Positions 1 through 8,088 of a stretch of 38,961 bases of DNA are shown one piece after another (the first letter of the stretch is position 1; each line of letters begins with the position of its first letter). Source of the stretch: Clostridiisalibacter paucivorans DSM 22131 (GTDB lineage Bacteria; Bacillota; Clostridia; Tissierellales; Clostridiisalibacteraceae). The notes beneath the pieces are model-generated. The model did not search any database. It had not been told where the DNA came from and worked only from the letters and a program-made list of their open reading frames with translations. The position numbers and the translations under genes were made by a program. Where the stretch lies: assembly GCF_000620125.1 (NCBI RefSeq), contig NZ_KK211076.1:35426-74386 (forward strand), written 5' to 3'.

Positions 1-100
1 GAAGTTTCAATTCCTCATAGGTAAAGTAATAACAGCCTGGTGCCTGGGGGAGAGTACCCTTTATATATTTGTTTCAATTCCTCATAGGTAAAGTAATAAC
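1..100 (-). CRISPR. Leader-proximal end of a type I-B CRISPR array (partial)
   Basis: Two identical 30-nt repeats lie at 4-33 and 71-100, separated by a 37-nt spacer (34-70). The array runs off the left edge of the window. Read on the minus strand each repeat ends in GAGGAATTGAAAC, whose last eight bases ATTGAAAC are the usual 5' handle of type I-B crRNAs. Transcription is therefore leftwards, in line with the cas operon, and 71-100 is the leader-proximal repeat, so 34-70 should be the newest spacer. The spacer matches nothing else I could see in the window. Confidence 0.95.
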
Positions 101-230
101 CCATTACAAAGCAGCATATATCCCAATATACAATTAATTCCAAATCATTTTTTCTCTTATACTTATATTCTATATAAAAAACAAAATTCCTTCTAATTGC
201 ACTAATTTTCTTTAATTCATCAATTTCAGT
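101..230 (-). promoter_or_regulatory. CRISPR leader
   Basis: This AT-rich, gene-free stretch lies between the cas operon terminator and the first repeat. On the minus strand it carries TTTGGAATT (136-144) and ATTGGGAT (120-127), the second ending 19 nt before the repeat. Both motifs recur in the same order upstream of the orphan repeat at 37,497. A TATAAG-like -10 lies further upstream. The position fits a leader that drives array transcription and guides spacer insertion; the promoter itself is inferred. Confidence 0.7.
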
Positions 231-295
231 CTAAAAAAATAAATGTCGTCGACCTCCAGGGGTTTTTACACTACTGGAGGTCGACGACATTTATT
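231..295 (-). terminator. cas operon terminator, 22-bp hairpin
   Basis: Arms 238-259 and 274-295 form a perfect 22-bp stem with a 14-nt loop. On the minus strand it is followed by a T-run (complement of 232-239). It begins directly after the cas2 stop codon, so it should end the cas transcript before the leader. The stem core GTCGTCGACC is unusually GC-rich for this region. It belongs to a family of three similar hairpins (see findings). Confidence 0.85.
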
Positions 296-559
296 TTATA
301 GAAAATTATCTTGTCCACCTTTCTTTATACCCATTATTTCTACTGATGAATATCTTGTTGTTCTAAATGAATAAATTATCACTGAATCTGCATCTTCATT
401 TATTATTTTACCTAATTCTAATTTTAATTTTACTAAATTGGCATCAGTTATTTCACCTTCAAATACTGAGTTTTGTACCCAATATAAATATTTCCTACAG
501 GTCTTTAATACCTTTGCTACTCTTTTTTGCTCTATATCATATACTAATATTACAAACAT
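296..559 (-). CDS. cas2: CRISPR-associated endonuclease Cas2
   Basis: This 87-residue protein is of normal Cas2 length. It opens with the ferredoxin-fold strand FVILVYDI carrying the conserved Asp8, followed by the usual helix and the motif YWVQNSVFEGE. Cas2 is the dimeric bridge of the Cas1-Cas2 integrase that inserts new spacers at the leader end of the array. It is the last gene of the operon, 9 nt after cas1, and its stop codon abuts the terminator hairpin. Confidence 0.97.
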   Translation of the reverse strand: MFVILVYDIEQKRVAKVLKTCRKYLYWVQNSVFEGEITDANLVKLKLELGKIINEDADSVIIYSFRTTRYSSVEIMGIKKGGQDNFL

Positions 560-568
560 TTTTGCCTC

Positions 569-1561
569 CTACCATCTAGATACAAAGGCACTATATGGCT
601 TTTCTCCCATGAGATGTTTTTCTATTTTGTATAGTTCCAACCTAATTAGTCTTCTATAAGATACATTTCTTCCTAATTGTCTATGTTTTATAGTAGCCCT
701 CATCCTATTATCAAATTCTTGAACAAATAATTTTCTTGCTCTGTCTTTTAATATTATCCCTTCCATATCTTCTTCAAAATCTTCCTTAGTTATCATTTTT
801 CTTCCCAATAATGAAAATATTAATCTATCTACTATTATAGGTTTAAATATCTCTGACACATCTAAATTCAAAGTAAATCTCCTAAAGTTAGTACTATGTA
901 GATATCCTATTCTAGGGTCTAAATGAGTTTTATAAATTTCTGATAAAACCATTACATACATCAGTGAATTTCCAAAACTTATCATTGAATTCAAATAATT
1001 TTCTGGTGGCCTTCTAGATCTTTTCTCAAATACAAAATCTTTATTGTTTATAATTCTATCGAAGCTTTTATAATATATATCCCTTATATTCCCTTCTATA
1101 CCCATCAACTGATTAGTAGTAAAACATTTAGGTATTTCCCTCGATAAATTTTTAATACTCTCATCTATGTCAGATATATCTTTCCCCCTATTAATATAAT
1201 ATTTCAGTACACTTAACATGTTTTTATAACTACCATTAACAAACTCCATTGCAATATTAAGCCTTTTATCTTCATTTAAATAATATTCTGATTGTTTTAA
1301 AATCATATATCCCGAATTTAAATGCTCCCTAGGATAATAAGAGCCCATATAATATCCATAATAATTAAAAAAATGTATAGTAATCTCTTTTTGAGATATA
1401 TAACTTAAAAATCTTTTATTTAAAGTAACTTCACCAAATATAAAAAAATCACTTACATCTTCTATAGGAATATATGACTTTTTATCATCTGTTTCAAAAA
1501 ATATAGTATTATCTTTTCTTTTTATTTCTCCATCATTAAATATATAAATAACTTTTTTCAT
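569..1561 (-). CDS. cas1: CRISPR-associated integrase/endonuclease Cas1 (type I-B)
   Basis: Cas1 is the catalytic subunit of the spacer integrase. The 330-residue protein has the family layout: an N-terminal beta domain and a helical C-terminal domain with the metal-binding triad Glu156 (LMGIEGN), His222 (YLHST) and Asp234 (LDVSEI). The 66- and 12-residue spacings between these match other Cas1 proteins. I chose the ATG at 1561 (MKKVIYIF) because a GGGAG ribosome site lies just upstream; the open frame extends nine codons further to 1588 but would overlap cas4. It lies between cas4 and cas2, as in most type I-B loci. Confidence 0.97.
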   Translation of the reverse strand: MKKVIYIFNDGEIKRKDNTIFFETDDKKSYIPIEDVSDFFIFGEVTLNKRFLSYISQKEITIHFFNYYGYYMGSYYPREHLNSGYMILKQSEYYLNEDKRLNIAMEFVNGSYKNMLSVLKYYINRGKDISDIDESIKNLSREIPKCFTTNQLMGIEGNIRDIYYKSFDRIINNKDFVFEKRSRRPPENYLNSMISFGNSLMYVMVLSEIYKTHLDPRIGYLHSTNFRRFTLNLDVSEIFKPIIVDRLIFSLLGRKMITKEDFEEDMEGIILKDRARKLFVQEFDNRMRATIKHRQLGRNVSYRRLIRLELYKIEKHLMGEKPYSAFVSRW

Positions 1562-1575
1562 GATATTCTCCCTTT

Positions 1576-2076
1576 CTAAGACCAACAAAATTCACTATAA
1601 GCACAGTTTTTACAATATTTTATTTTTTTAGGCTCTTGAGGGATATCTTTATAAATTATATTTAAAATTTTTTTCTCCATATCTTTAATATCTGCTATAA
1701 TTTTATCATTTAACTTTATCTCTATCCTCTTCCTCTCTTTAGGAAACATTAATATTCCTTCTCCATCTATTCCATATTCTTTAAGTTTATAAAGATAATA
1801 TGCTAATTGCATCTTTGCACTCTCTTGAAACTTTGAACTCTTTTTCACCTCTCCCACCAGTACATTCCCTTTATGTCTTTTAAGTACATCCACTTTTATA
1901 TTTCCTATTGAAATCTCTTTTTTCTCTCTTCCATAGGAATTTTCATGTATAAATCTTCCTATATCCATAAATTTATTATCTTGATCAGCTACAATCTTTC
2001 TAGACATCAACCAAACTTCTCTTTTACAAATGTAATAATACCACACTAAAGTCCCATTAATTTTTATGTCTTCCAC
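1576..2076 (-). CDS. cas4: CRISPR-associated exonuclease Cas4
   Basis: This is a RecB-like nuclease with an iron-sulphur cluster that trims prespacers and helps select PAM-containing ones for Cas1-Cas2. The four cluster cysteines are visible: Cys17 in YICKREVW and the C-terminal trio CKNCAYSEFC. The nuclease motif shows as VGEVKKSSK. The ribosome site AAGGTGG lies 7-8 nt before a GTG at 2076 and overlaps the cas3 stop codon, so I start there (166 residues). A GTG at 2088 is in frame but has no ribosome site. Confidence 0.93.
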   Translation of the reverse strand: MEDIKINGTLVWYYYICKREVWLMSRKIVADQDNKFMDIGRFIHENSYGREKKEISIGNIKVDVLKRHKGNVLVGEVKKSSKFQESAKMQLAYYLYKLKEYGIDGEGILMFPKERKRIEIKLNDKIIADIKDMEKKILNIIYKDIPQEPKKIKYCKNCAYSEFCWS

Positions 2077-2089
2077 ATTATCACCCACC

Positions 2090-4366
2090 TTAAAGGAATA
2101 TGGCTTCTTTTATATCTTCCCTAGTAAATCCTATATCATCTCTATATAATCTATCCTTGTCTTCTATGGGCATTCTTATAAACTTACTTTGGTCTATATC
2201 AAACTCTTTTAGATATCTATCTGGTATAGATATAATATACTGACTAATTTTAGGATATATTTTTAATAATTCTGCATATTTTTTCTTTCCTTTTTTCATT
2301 TGTCTTATTTCTTTATACCTTTCATATAAATCCACAGCTTCATTATCTGTTTCAAAGTATACATCTATATAATTTGGTCTATTTTTAATTATTGAAAAAC
2401 TTTTAATTATCTCAAAATCCAGTTTTTGTATCGCTTCTATAAGCTCTTCGCTTTTATCCTCAGTATTTTTCATCTTATATGCCTCTAAAAAATATTTTTC
2501 TATTAAATCAAGAAAATCAGATTCCTGTAAAGTTTTATCTTCTAATAAATCACTGGCAATCCTTAGAAGCATATTTCCATACACATATCTTCCATATAAT
2601 GAACCGTCTTCCTTTACCATTTTAGTAACTTTCACTATACCTGTTTCCTCATTATTTCTATTACATCTACCTGCCGACTGAATTATACTATCTATTGGAG
2701 CTAAATCCCTTATTACCACATCAAAATCTAAATCTACTCCTGCCTCTATCACCTGAGTAGAGATTACTATAGGATTTTCTTTAATTTTATCCCTTATAGT
2801 TTGTATTCTCTGTTGTCTTTCCTTTGGTATTATATTAGTTGACAAATACATTACTTTTCTATCTATACCTGTCAATTTATCATATATGTCTAATGACTGT
2901 CCTATAGTATTGCACACTATTAGATATGACTTATCTTCTAAATTATCTAAAAAATCATCGCAAAATCTATCGACAGATATAGATTCATTATCATAATATA
3001 ACTTCACTCTATTGAGCTTTTTAAAATACTTTTCATAATTATTTAGCAGTTCAACACTATCTTTTAAAATTATAGGCTTTGTAGCTGTCATAGTTATAAC
3101 TCTACAATCCAGTTCTTCACATACTTTGACTAATAAATCATCTATAAGATTCCAATACTCTATAGGTATAGTCTGTAACTCATCTAATATAATTACTGCA
3201 CCTTTTATACTATGATATTTTTTTAGCATTTTATTTCTAACACCCAAAAGACTTTCAAATAATTGTACAAAGGTAGTTATTATGATAAAACTATTCCATC
3301 CTTCTATCATTAGTTTCGATTGATCTACATCATAGTCTATATCTTCATTTTTATATTCAATATCTGATAAATTGTGATGCTTTATTATATATCTACTTAT
3401 ATTATTTATAAAATCTTCATCATGCAAATATAATTCTTTTATAACTTCATAATTTTGATCTATGATTGATGTAAATGGCAGTGCATATATAATTCTTCTA
3501 TTACCCAAATACTGTGATAATTTTTTTGCTGCATAAAACCCTGCTAATGTCTTTCCTGTCCCTGTAGGTGCTGTTATTGAAAATATCTTTTGGTCTATAT
3601 TCTCATTCATATTCTTTTGTATATTATCAAAAACTTCTCTCCTAAGTAATGATAAGCCATCAGTACTTGTGTATCTATTTATATATATATCAACTAATTC
3701 TTCATAGGATATATTCTTTATAGTACCCTCTAATGTATTAGATGCGCTCATTTTATCTGCATCTATGAGAGCAGAATATATAAGCTGATGCATATAAAAT
3801 ATTTTTGTTGTATCTATCATTTCCATATCCATTTTATGCTTTATTGTCCTCAAATTTTTAAGTATTTTTTCATATGGTCTTTCATCTATAAACTTTTCAA
3901 AATATATTGATATATCTATTTCTTGTAAATCTGTAGATATAATCTCTTTGTGTTGTTCCATATTATCAATTTGTCTATCTACTATATCTAAATTGATCTT
4001 AAGATTTGACATGTCTCTAGTACTTCTAGGCATATGTTTATCTATATCTGTTAAATTTCCATGGTGATGTAGGATAGCATTGTATATTATTAGGGAAAGA
4101 ATACTATCTTTCCCTAATATATTTTGACCTATATATGCACCAAATAATGCAGATATAAAACTATGGTCTGCTAGAGGATTCTTATCACTATCATGTAATC
4201 TTTCTTGAAAGTATGTTGTATATTTCCCAAAATCATGAGTTTTGCTTGTTATTTTTAGTGCATTCTTTATATTTTCATCTACCTCGCCCATATATACAAG
4301 TGATTTTTCAGTAACCTCTTTGATATGGTCTATCAAGTATTTGTCTGGATGCGATTTGAATCTCAT
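2090..4366 (-). CDS. cas3: CRISPR-associated helicase-nuclease Cas3 (HD-DExH fusion)
   Basis: Cas3 is recruited by target-bound Cascade, and unwinds and degrades the DNA strand. The 758-residue protein has an N-terminal HD nuclease domain (His44-Asp45 in THDFGKY, His67-68 region ADHSF, and the triple His100-102). The superfamily 2 helicase follows, with Walker A TAPTGTGKT (264-272), DExH-box DELQ (394-397) and motif VI QSAGRCNRN near residue 560. The start has an AAGGATG ribosome site. All key residues are present, so interference should work. It follows cas5 by 11 nt. Confidence 0.97.
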   Translation of the reverse strand: MRFKSHPDKYLIDHIKEVTEKSLVYMGEVDENIKNALKITSKTHDFGKYTTYFQERLHDSDKNPLADHSFISALFGAYIGQNILGKDSILSLIIYNAILHHHGNLTDIDKHMPRSTRDMSNLKINLDIVDRQIDNMEQHKEIISTDLQEIDISIYFEKFIDERPYEKILKNLRTIKHKMDMEMIDTTKIFYMHQLIYSALIDADKMSASNTLEGTIKNISYEELVDIYINRYTSTDGLSLLRREVFDNIQKNMNENIDQKIFSITAPTGTGKTLAGFYAAKKLSQYLGNRRIIYALPFTSIIDQNYEVIKELYLHDEDFINNISRYIIKHHNLSDIEYKNEDIDYDVDQSKLMIEGWNSFIIITTFVQLFESLLGVRNKMLKKYHSIKGAVIILDELQTIPIEYWNLIDDLLVKVCEELDCRVITMTATKPIILKDSVELLNNYEKYFKKLNRVKLYYDNESISVDRFCDDFLDNLEDKSYLIVCNTIGQSLDIYDKLTGIDRKVMYLSTNIIPKERQQRIQTIRDKIKENPIVISTQVIEAGVDLDFDVVIRDLAPIDSIIQSAGRCNRNNEETGIVKVTKMVKEDGSLYGRYVYGNMLLRIASDLLEDKTLQESDFLDLIEKYFLEAYKMKNTEDKSEELIEAIQKLDFEIIKSFSIIKNRPNYIDVYFETDNEAVDLYERYKEIRQMKKGKKKYAELLKIYPKISQYIISIPDRYLKEFDIDQSKFIRMPIEDKDRLYRDDIGFTREDIKEAIFL

Positions 4367-4377
4367 GTTATCATCCT

Positions 4378-5127
4378 TTACATAAATAATATATTTTCAT
4401 CTACTCCATTATATTGAACATTGATACAATTTCCCTTTAATTTCACTGGAATAGGATTTGTATTTTCATCAAATATATAATATTCAATAGCTTTAATATT
4501 TCTATTTCCTTCAAATTCTCTAGGCATTCTTTCCTTTACTATCATCACATTTTTAGTGTCAATTTTAGACAATACTATTCCCCTATCTTCAATTTTATTA
4601 AATGGTATAGGTGAAACTATATAGGTCATATCATCACCTTCATTTTCAGTTGCTATTGTTTTAGCAATATAGTCTATACCACAATTAAATGAGGCTGCTC
4701 CTAAAAATGGTGAATAATAATATTTTCTATTTTTTAACCTATACTCCAACTCATCCATAAAACTTTTGTCTTTATGACTTATATATATTCTATAACTTAG
4801 ATAGTCATTTACCGACAGTACCATCTCATAAGGTATTTGAGTATGATTTTCAGGAAACTCAAAATGTTTATTAGTAGTTATCTTCATATAATTTACACTC
4901 TGAAGTATCTTTCTTGTCTTTATATTTTTTCTTATTGCTATATCTACATTATCTGCTGAAAATTCATCATAATAACTATCTCTTTCCCTACCCATAATAG
5001 CCGCAACAATCCCCGATATAGTAGTCCTAGGAGGTATGCTATATGTTAGGGATGATGAATTAGTGTAAAACTTCCTAAAATGTCCAGCATATCCCCATAT
5101 ATCAAATATTAATATGTCTTTATTCAT
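4378..5127 (-). CDS. cas5: Cascade subunit Cas5 (type I-B, Cas5h-like)
   Basis: Cas5 caps the 5' handle end of the crRNA in the Cascade complex. The protein of about 249 residues begins with a RAMP-type strand (ILIFDIWGYAGHFRKF) and has the family's SLTYSIPPRTTISGIVAAIMG segment near residues 27-50. I start at the ATG at 5127, 7 nt after AAGGTG; a GTG at 5136 is in frame but lies inside that ribosome site. It sits between cas7 and cas3, with almost no gap to cas7. Confidence 0.93.
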   Translation of the reverse strand: MNKDILIFDIWGYAGHFRKFYTNSSSLTYSIPPRTTISGIVAAIMGRERDSYYDEFSADNVDIAIRKNIKTRKILQSVNYMKITTNKHFEFPENHTQIPYEMVLSVNDYLSYRIYISHKDKSFMDELEYRLKNRKYYYSPFLGAASFNCGIDYIAKTIATENEGDDMTYIVSPIPFNKIEDRGIVLSKIDTKNVMIVKERMPREFEGNRNIKAIEYYIFDENTNPIPVKLKGNCINVQYNGVDENILFM

Positions 5128-5132
5128 ATTTA

Positions 5133-6017
5133 TCACCTTATCTCTATTAGCCTAAAATCTCTAAATATTTCATTAAACTCCCCATTAGTTATTTTTAGAT
5201 TTCTGTCTTTAAAATAATATATTTTATCAACATTTTCTCTGTTTTCCTTTAAAAAATTTAATAAATCCCCCACATCCAATGCTACTTCACTTATATCTCT
5301 AGGGTTTTCAGTATTTTCTACTAATTTGATCATGGTTCTCATATCCCCTAATATAGTTTCTGGGTCTTTATACTGTACCCTTATATATAATCTGGGATAT
5401 TGTCCAACCTTACTCCTTGTAGCTAGTAGTGGTATAGACTTAACTACTGCTTTATCTAATTTATTTATATCCTCTTCCTGCAAATGAGTTTTTTCTGCTC
5501 TATTTCCGCTTACAACTCCTGAAAAAGCTATAAACGAATATTTAACTCTATAATCTCTACCCATGGCCCCTTGGGCATTTTTATCTCCTGTGGAAAAATG
5601 ACTAGTTATTGCAGACTCCATTAGTTCTACCTTATTTAAAGAATAGCCCCAATTAAATTGTACTGGTCCTGTAAAAGTCTTCGTTTCTTTTTGAATAGGT
5701 ATTGTAGCTCCAAAAAGTCGTACATCTATCAAATTATCTAATATATCTTCCTTTTCTATATCTTTTTTATTTAACTTAGTTTTTAACTTTTCTACTATCT
5801 TTTCAGGCTTTACACTTTTATCCTCTAATTTTGTTACAAATATTTCTTCTCCTTTAGATTGCAAATAATCTCTAATATATCTTTTCAATCTCAAATCCGA
5901 AACTAAATTTATGTCCCTTTCATAATCCATTCTTGGCCTGTTTTCCTCATCTGGATCACCATTTGGATTGGTCATTTTTGCATCATATAAAAATAATATT
6001 TCACTATTCTTTATCAT
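5133..6017 (-). CDS. cas7: Cascade backbone subunit Cas7 (type I-B, Csh2-like)
   Basis: Cas7 forms the helical backbone along the crRNA spacer. The 294-residue protein carries the Csh2 N-terminal motif YDAKMTNPNGDPDEENRPR (about residues 11-29), then the RRM-like core and the loop with HFSTGDKNAQGAMGRDYRVKYS. The length is normal for the family. The start overlaps the end of cas8b by about 14 nt and has an AAAGGAG ribosome site inside that gene, suggesting translational coupling. Confidence 0.96.
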   Translation of the reverse strand: MIKNSEILFLYDAKMTNPNGDPDEENRPRMDYERDINLVSDLRLKRYIRDYLQSKGEEIFVTKLEDKSVKPEKIVEKLKTKLNKKDIEKEDILDNLIDVRLFGATIPIQKETKTFTGPVQFNWGYSLNKVELMESAITSHFSTGDKNAQGAMGRDYRVKYSFIAFSGVVSGNRAEKTHLQEEDINKLDKAVVKSIPLLATRSKVGQYPRLYIRVQYKDPETILGDMRTMIKLVENTENPRDISEVALDVGDLLNFLKENRENVDKIYYFKDRNLKITNGEFNEIFRDFRLIEIR

Positions 6018-7911
6018 TATTCTTCTCCTTTCTAAACATCATTTTTGTTGTTCCATAGGAATAACCTGAAAGTATATAGTAAAGATTGTCATGCTTACTC
6101 AATTCCCATCTATTAATATGTTTGTCCAAAAGCATTTTATGGACAAAATATGTTTTTTCATTGTACTTTAGTATTTTATTTTGTCTAAGTTTATTTACTA
6201 TCTCACTGGATAATCTCTTTACTTTATTTATGTCCATACTATTAAAATTAATCTTATTTAATATAGGCTTTCTTCCTTCTCTATCCATATACTGCCTATT
6301 ACCCACTTGAGATACTAAATATCCCAAAATAAACATCGCAGTCTGCTGTTCTGAATACTTCATTTCATCTAGGTAATTTTTCATATCTTCATCAACATCT
6401 ATAATATTTATATTCATTCCCTCTCCCTCCTTCAAACAACCTATTTCTTCTAAAAGCCTTATGAGCATGTTAGATTGTACTATACTATTACTAAAAATAT
6501 TATTAGGCTTTATGTTAAATTGGTTTTCTTTATTAAAATAATGAATTTTAACCATGTCTATAAACCCTTTAATTAAAATATCTTTTTTAATTTCATTTCC
6601 TTTAAATACATCATTATATATAGACAACAATTTTCTAAAATCTGATACTTGTCCATCTTTTAATTTAACCGGTGTTAAATAATATATACTTTGTAATCCC
6701 AATGGCATATTAAATCTATCAGATATTAATTTCTTAAATTTTTGAGTTACATTAGTAGCAGCATTTATAATATGCGTAAATCTTGATGGATTTACATCTT
6801 TAATAAGCTTCTGTACTTTAACTGATTTTTGACTTATTCTATAAAATAATATATTTAAAAGATAATAATTGTTATCACCTAAGATCTCAAAGGATGTGTC
6901 TATTTCCCCTCCAATATTACTCAATCCTTCCACCTTTTTAGCTTGGTTAAAAGTATCTACTATCTTTGATGATAGTAAATCAATATTTTTTCTACTAAAT
7001 TCAGGATCAAATAAGAAATGAGGAATAATATAAACAGGCATACCCCCCAATCGAGTATTTAAATTATCCATTATGTATTGTTCTCCTGTCATTAAATAGG
7101 TCAAACAATTGCTGCAAATTTGCATATTTTTATAATAGTTCTTTTTGGAAAATTTAGAAGGGAAATTTATATTTGTGGTAGTATAAAATTTTAATTGTAG
7201 TTTACTAGTATCGGAAGTCACATCGGTAAGATTACTACATAGTGAACAATAGTCATCTTTTGCTTTATTATCTAGTCCATACCTTTCTTCTTTTATCGCA
7301 TTTTTATACTCTTCATTGTAACTTAAAGGTACTCCATCTATGGATATAAAATATAATGTTATAGACCTATTGTTTAATCCATATTTATCCTTTATGTAAT
7401 TGTCTATAATCTTAGATGTATATTTTGTAGTTTTTTTCACGTCTTTATTATTTTCATTAAAAATTGTATCCATGTCTTGAAAATCTTCAGATATCTTTTT
7501 AATATCCATTATATATCTATATCTATTTTTTGTACCTTTTTGTTCCCCCATATCATAATAAAAGTCATCTATTATTTTCTCTAATTTCTTACTTATATAA
7601 GGCAATTCCATATTTACTATATTTGGCAATGTTTGTGATATTAGATACTCATTCTTATTACCTGTCACATACCATTGGGGAGATGATGTCCCACTAGCTG
7701 TCCCTATCCAAAGTAGATCTTTTGCACTGTTTTTAGTAACTTCCCCATAATCATTTATTTCTATTTTATTTTTATTTGTGTCTATATTTATCTGAATTAT
7801 ATGTTTAGGATTTCCCTTCCTGTCTTCTAGCTGTATATCTTTTACTAGATTTATAAGGGCATTTTTATCATCATATACTGCCTTTCCCACCTGCAATATA
7901 CCTTCTTGCAT
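6004..7911 (-). CDS. cas8b: Cascade large subunit Cas8b (Csh1/TM1802-like)
   Basis: This is the type I-B large subunit, which recognises the PAM and starts DNA melting. The 635-residue protein has no simple catalytic motif, but fits the TM1802/Csh1 family in size, position and a two-part zinc ribbon: CSLC at residues 222-225 and CSNC at 266-269. Its ATG follows a perfect AGGAGG. It is the first gene of the operon. In most type I-B loci cas6 precedes it, but here the upstream 125 nt hold only a promoter, so the crRNA-processing enzyme must be encoded elsewhere. Confidence 0.9.
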   Translation of the reverse strand: MQEGILQVGKAVYDDKNALINLVKDIQLEDRKGNPKHIIQINIDTNKNKIEINDYGEVTKNSAKDLLWIGTASGTSSPQWYVTGNKNEYLISQTLPNIVNMELPYISKKLEKIIDDFYYDMGEQKGTKNRYRYIMDIKKISEDFQDMDTIFNENNKDVKKTTKYTSKIIDNYIKDKYGLNNRSITLYFISIDGVPLSYNEEYKNAIKEERYGLDNKAKDDYCSLCSNLTDVTSDTSKLQLKFYTTTNINFPSKFSKKNYYKNMQICSNCLTYLMTGEQYIMDNLNTRLGGMPVYIIPHFLFDPEFSRKNIDLLSSKIVDTFNQAKKVEGLSNIGGEIDTSFEILGDNNYYLLNILFYRISQKSVKVQKLIKDVNPSRFTHIINAATNVTQKFKKLISDRFNMPLGLQSIYYLTPVKLKDGQVSDFRKLLSIYNDVFKGNEIKKDILIKGFIDMVKIHYFNKENQFNIKPNNIFSNSIVQSNMLIRLLEEIGCLKEGEGMNINIIDVDEDMKNYLDEMKYSEQQTAMFILGYLVSQVGNRQYMDREGRKPILNKINFNSMDINKVKRLSSEIVNKLRQNKILKYNEKTYFVHKMLLDKHINRWELSKHDNLYYILSGYSYGTTKMMFRKEKNNDKE

Positions 7912-7984
7912 ATATTTACCTCCTTTCTATTTTTCTTTAATTATGTATATCATCACCTCCATATACTATATTAGGAAATACTCT

Positions 7985-8025
7985 GCATTTATTATATTCT
8001 ATATTACGACACTTTTTACCTGCTT
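7985..8025 (-). promoter_or_regulatory. Putative cas operon promoter with GTGTCGTAATAT motif
   Basis: On the minus strand TATAAT (7991-7996) lies about 80 nt before the cas8b start. The expected -35 position has no good hexamer. Just upstream of the -10 is AGTGTCGTAATAT (8001-8014), a motif found again upstream of the peptidase gene at 9575-9592. A weak core promoter with a shared adjacent motif suggests an activator or repressor site, but this is inference. Confidence 0.4.
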
Positions 8026-8036
8026 TTATTCAATTT

Positions 8037-8088
8037 AAAAATTATCGCCGATTTCCAGCATTTTTACTGAATAATCGGCGATAATTTT
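8037..8088 (-). terminator. Hairpin terminator of the S41 peptidase gene
   Basis: Arms at 8038-8053 and 8073-8088 form a 16-bp stem, extended by a partly paired inner helix. On the minus strand the stem ends in TTTTAAATTG. It overlaps the stop codon of the peptidase gene and separates it from the cas operon. It is one of three related hairpins in the window. Confidence 0.8.

Noticed and set aside
7935-7965. Possible leader peptide upstream of cas8b (GGAGGTGATG on the minus strand)
   Set aside because: The frame is only about eight codons and the ATG is too close to the GGAGG. It has no features of an attenuator peptide.
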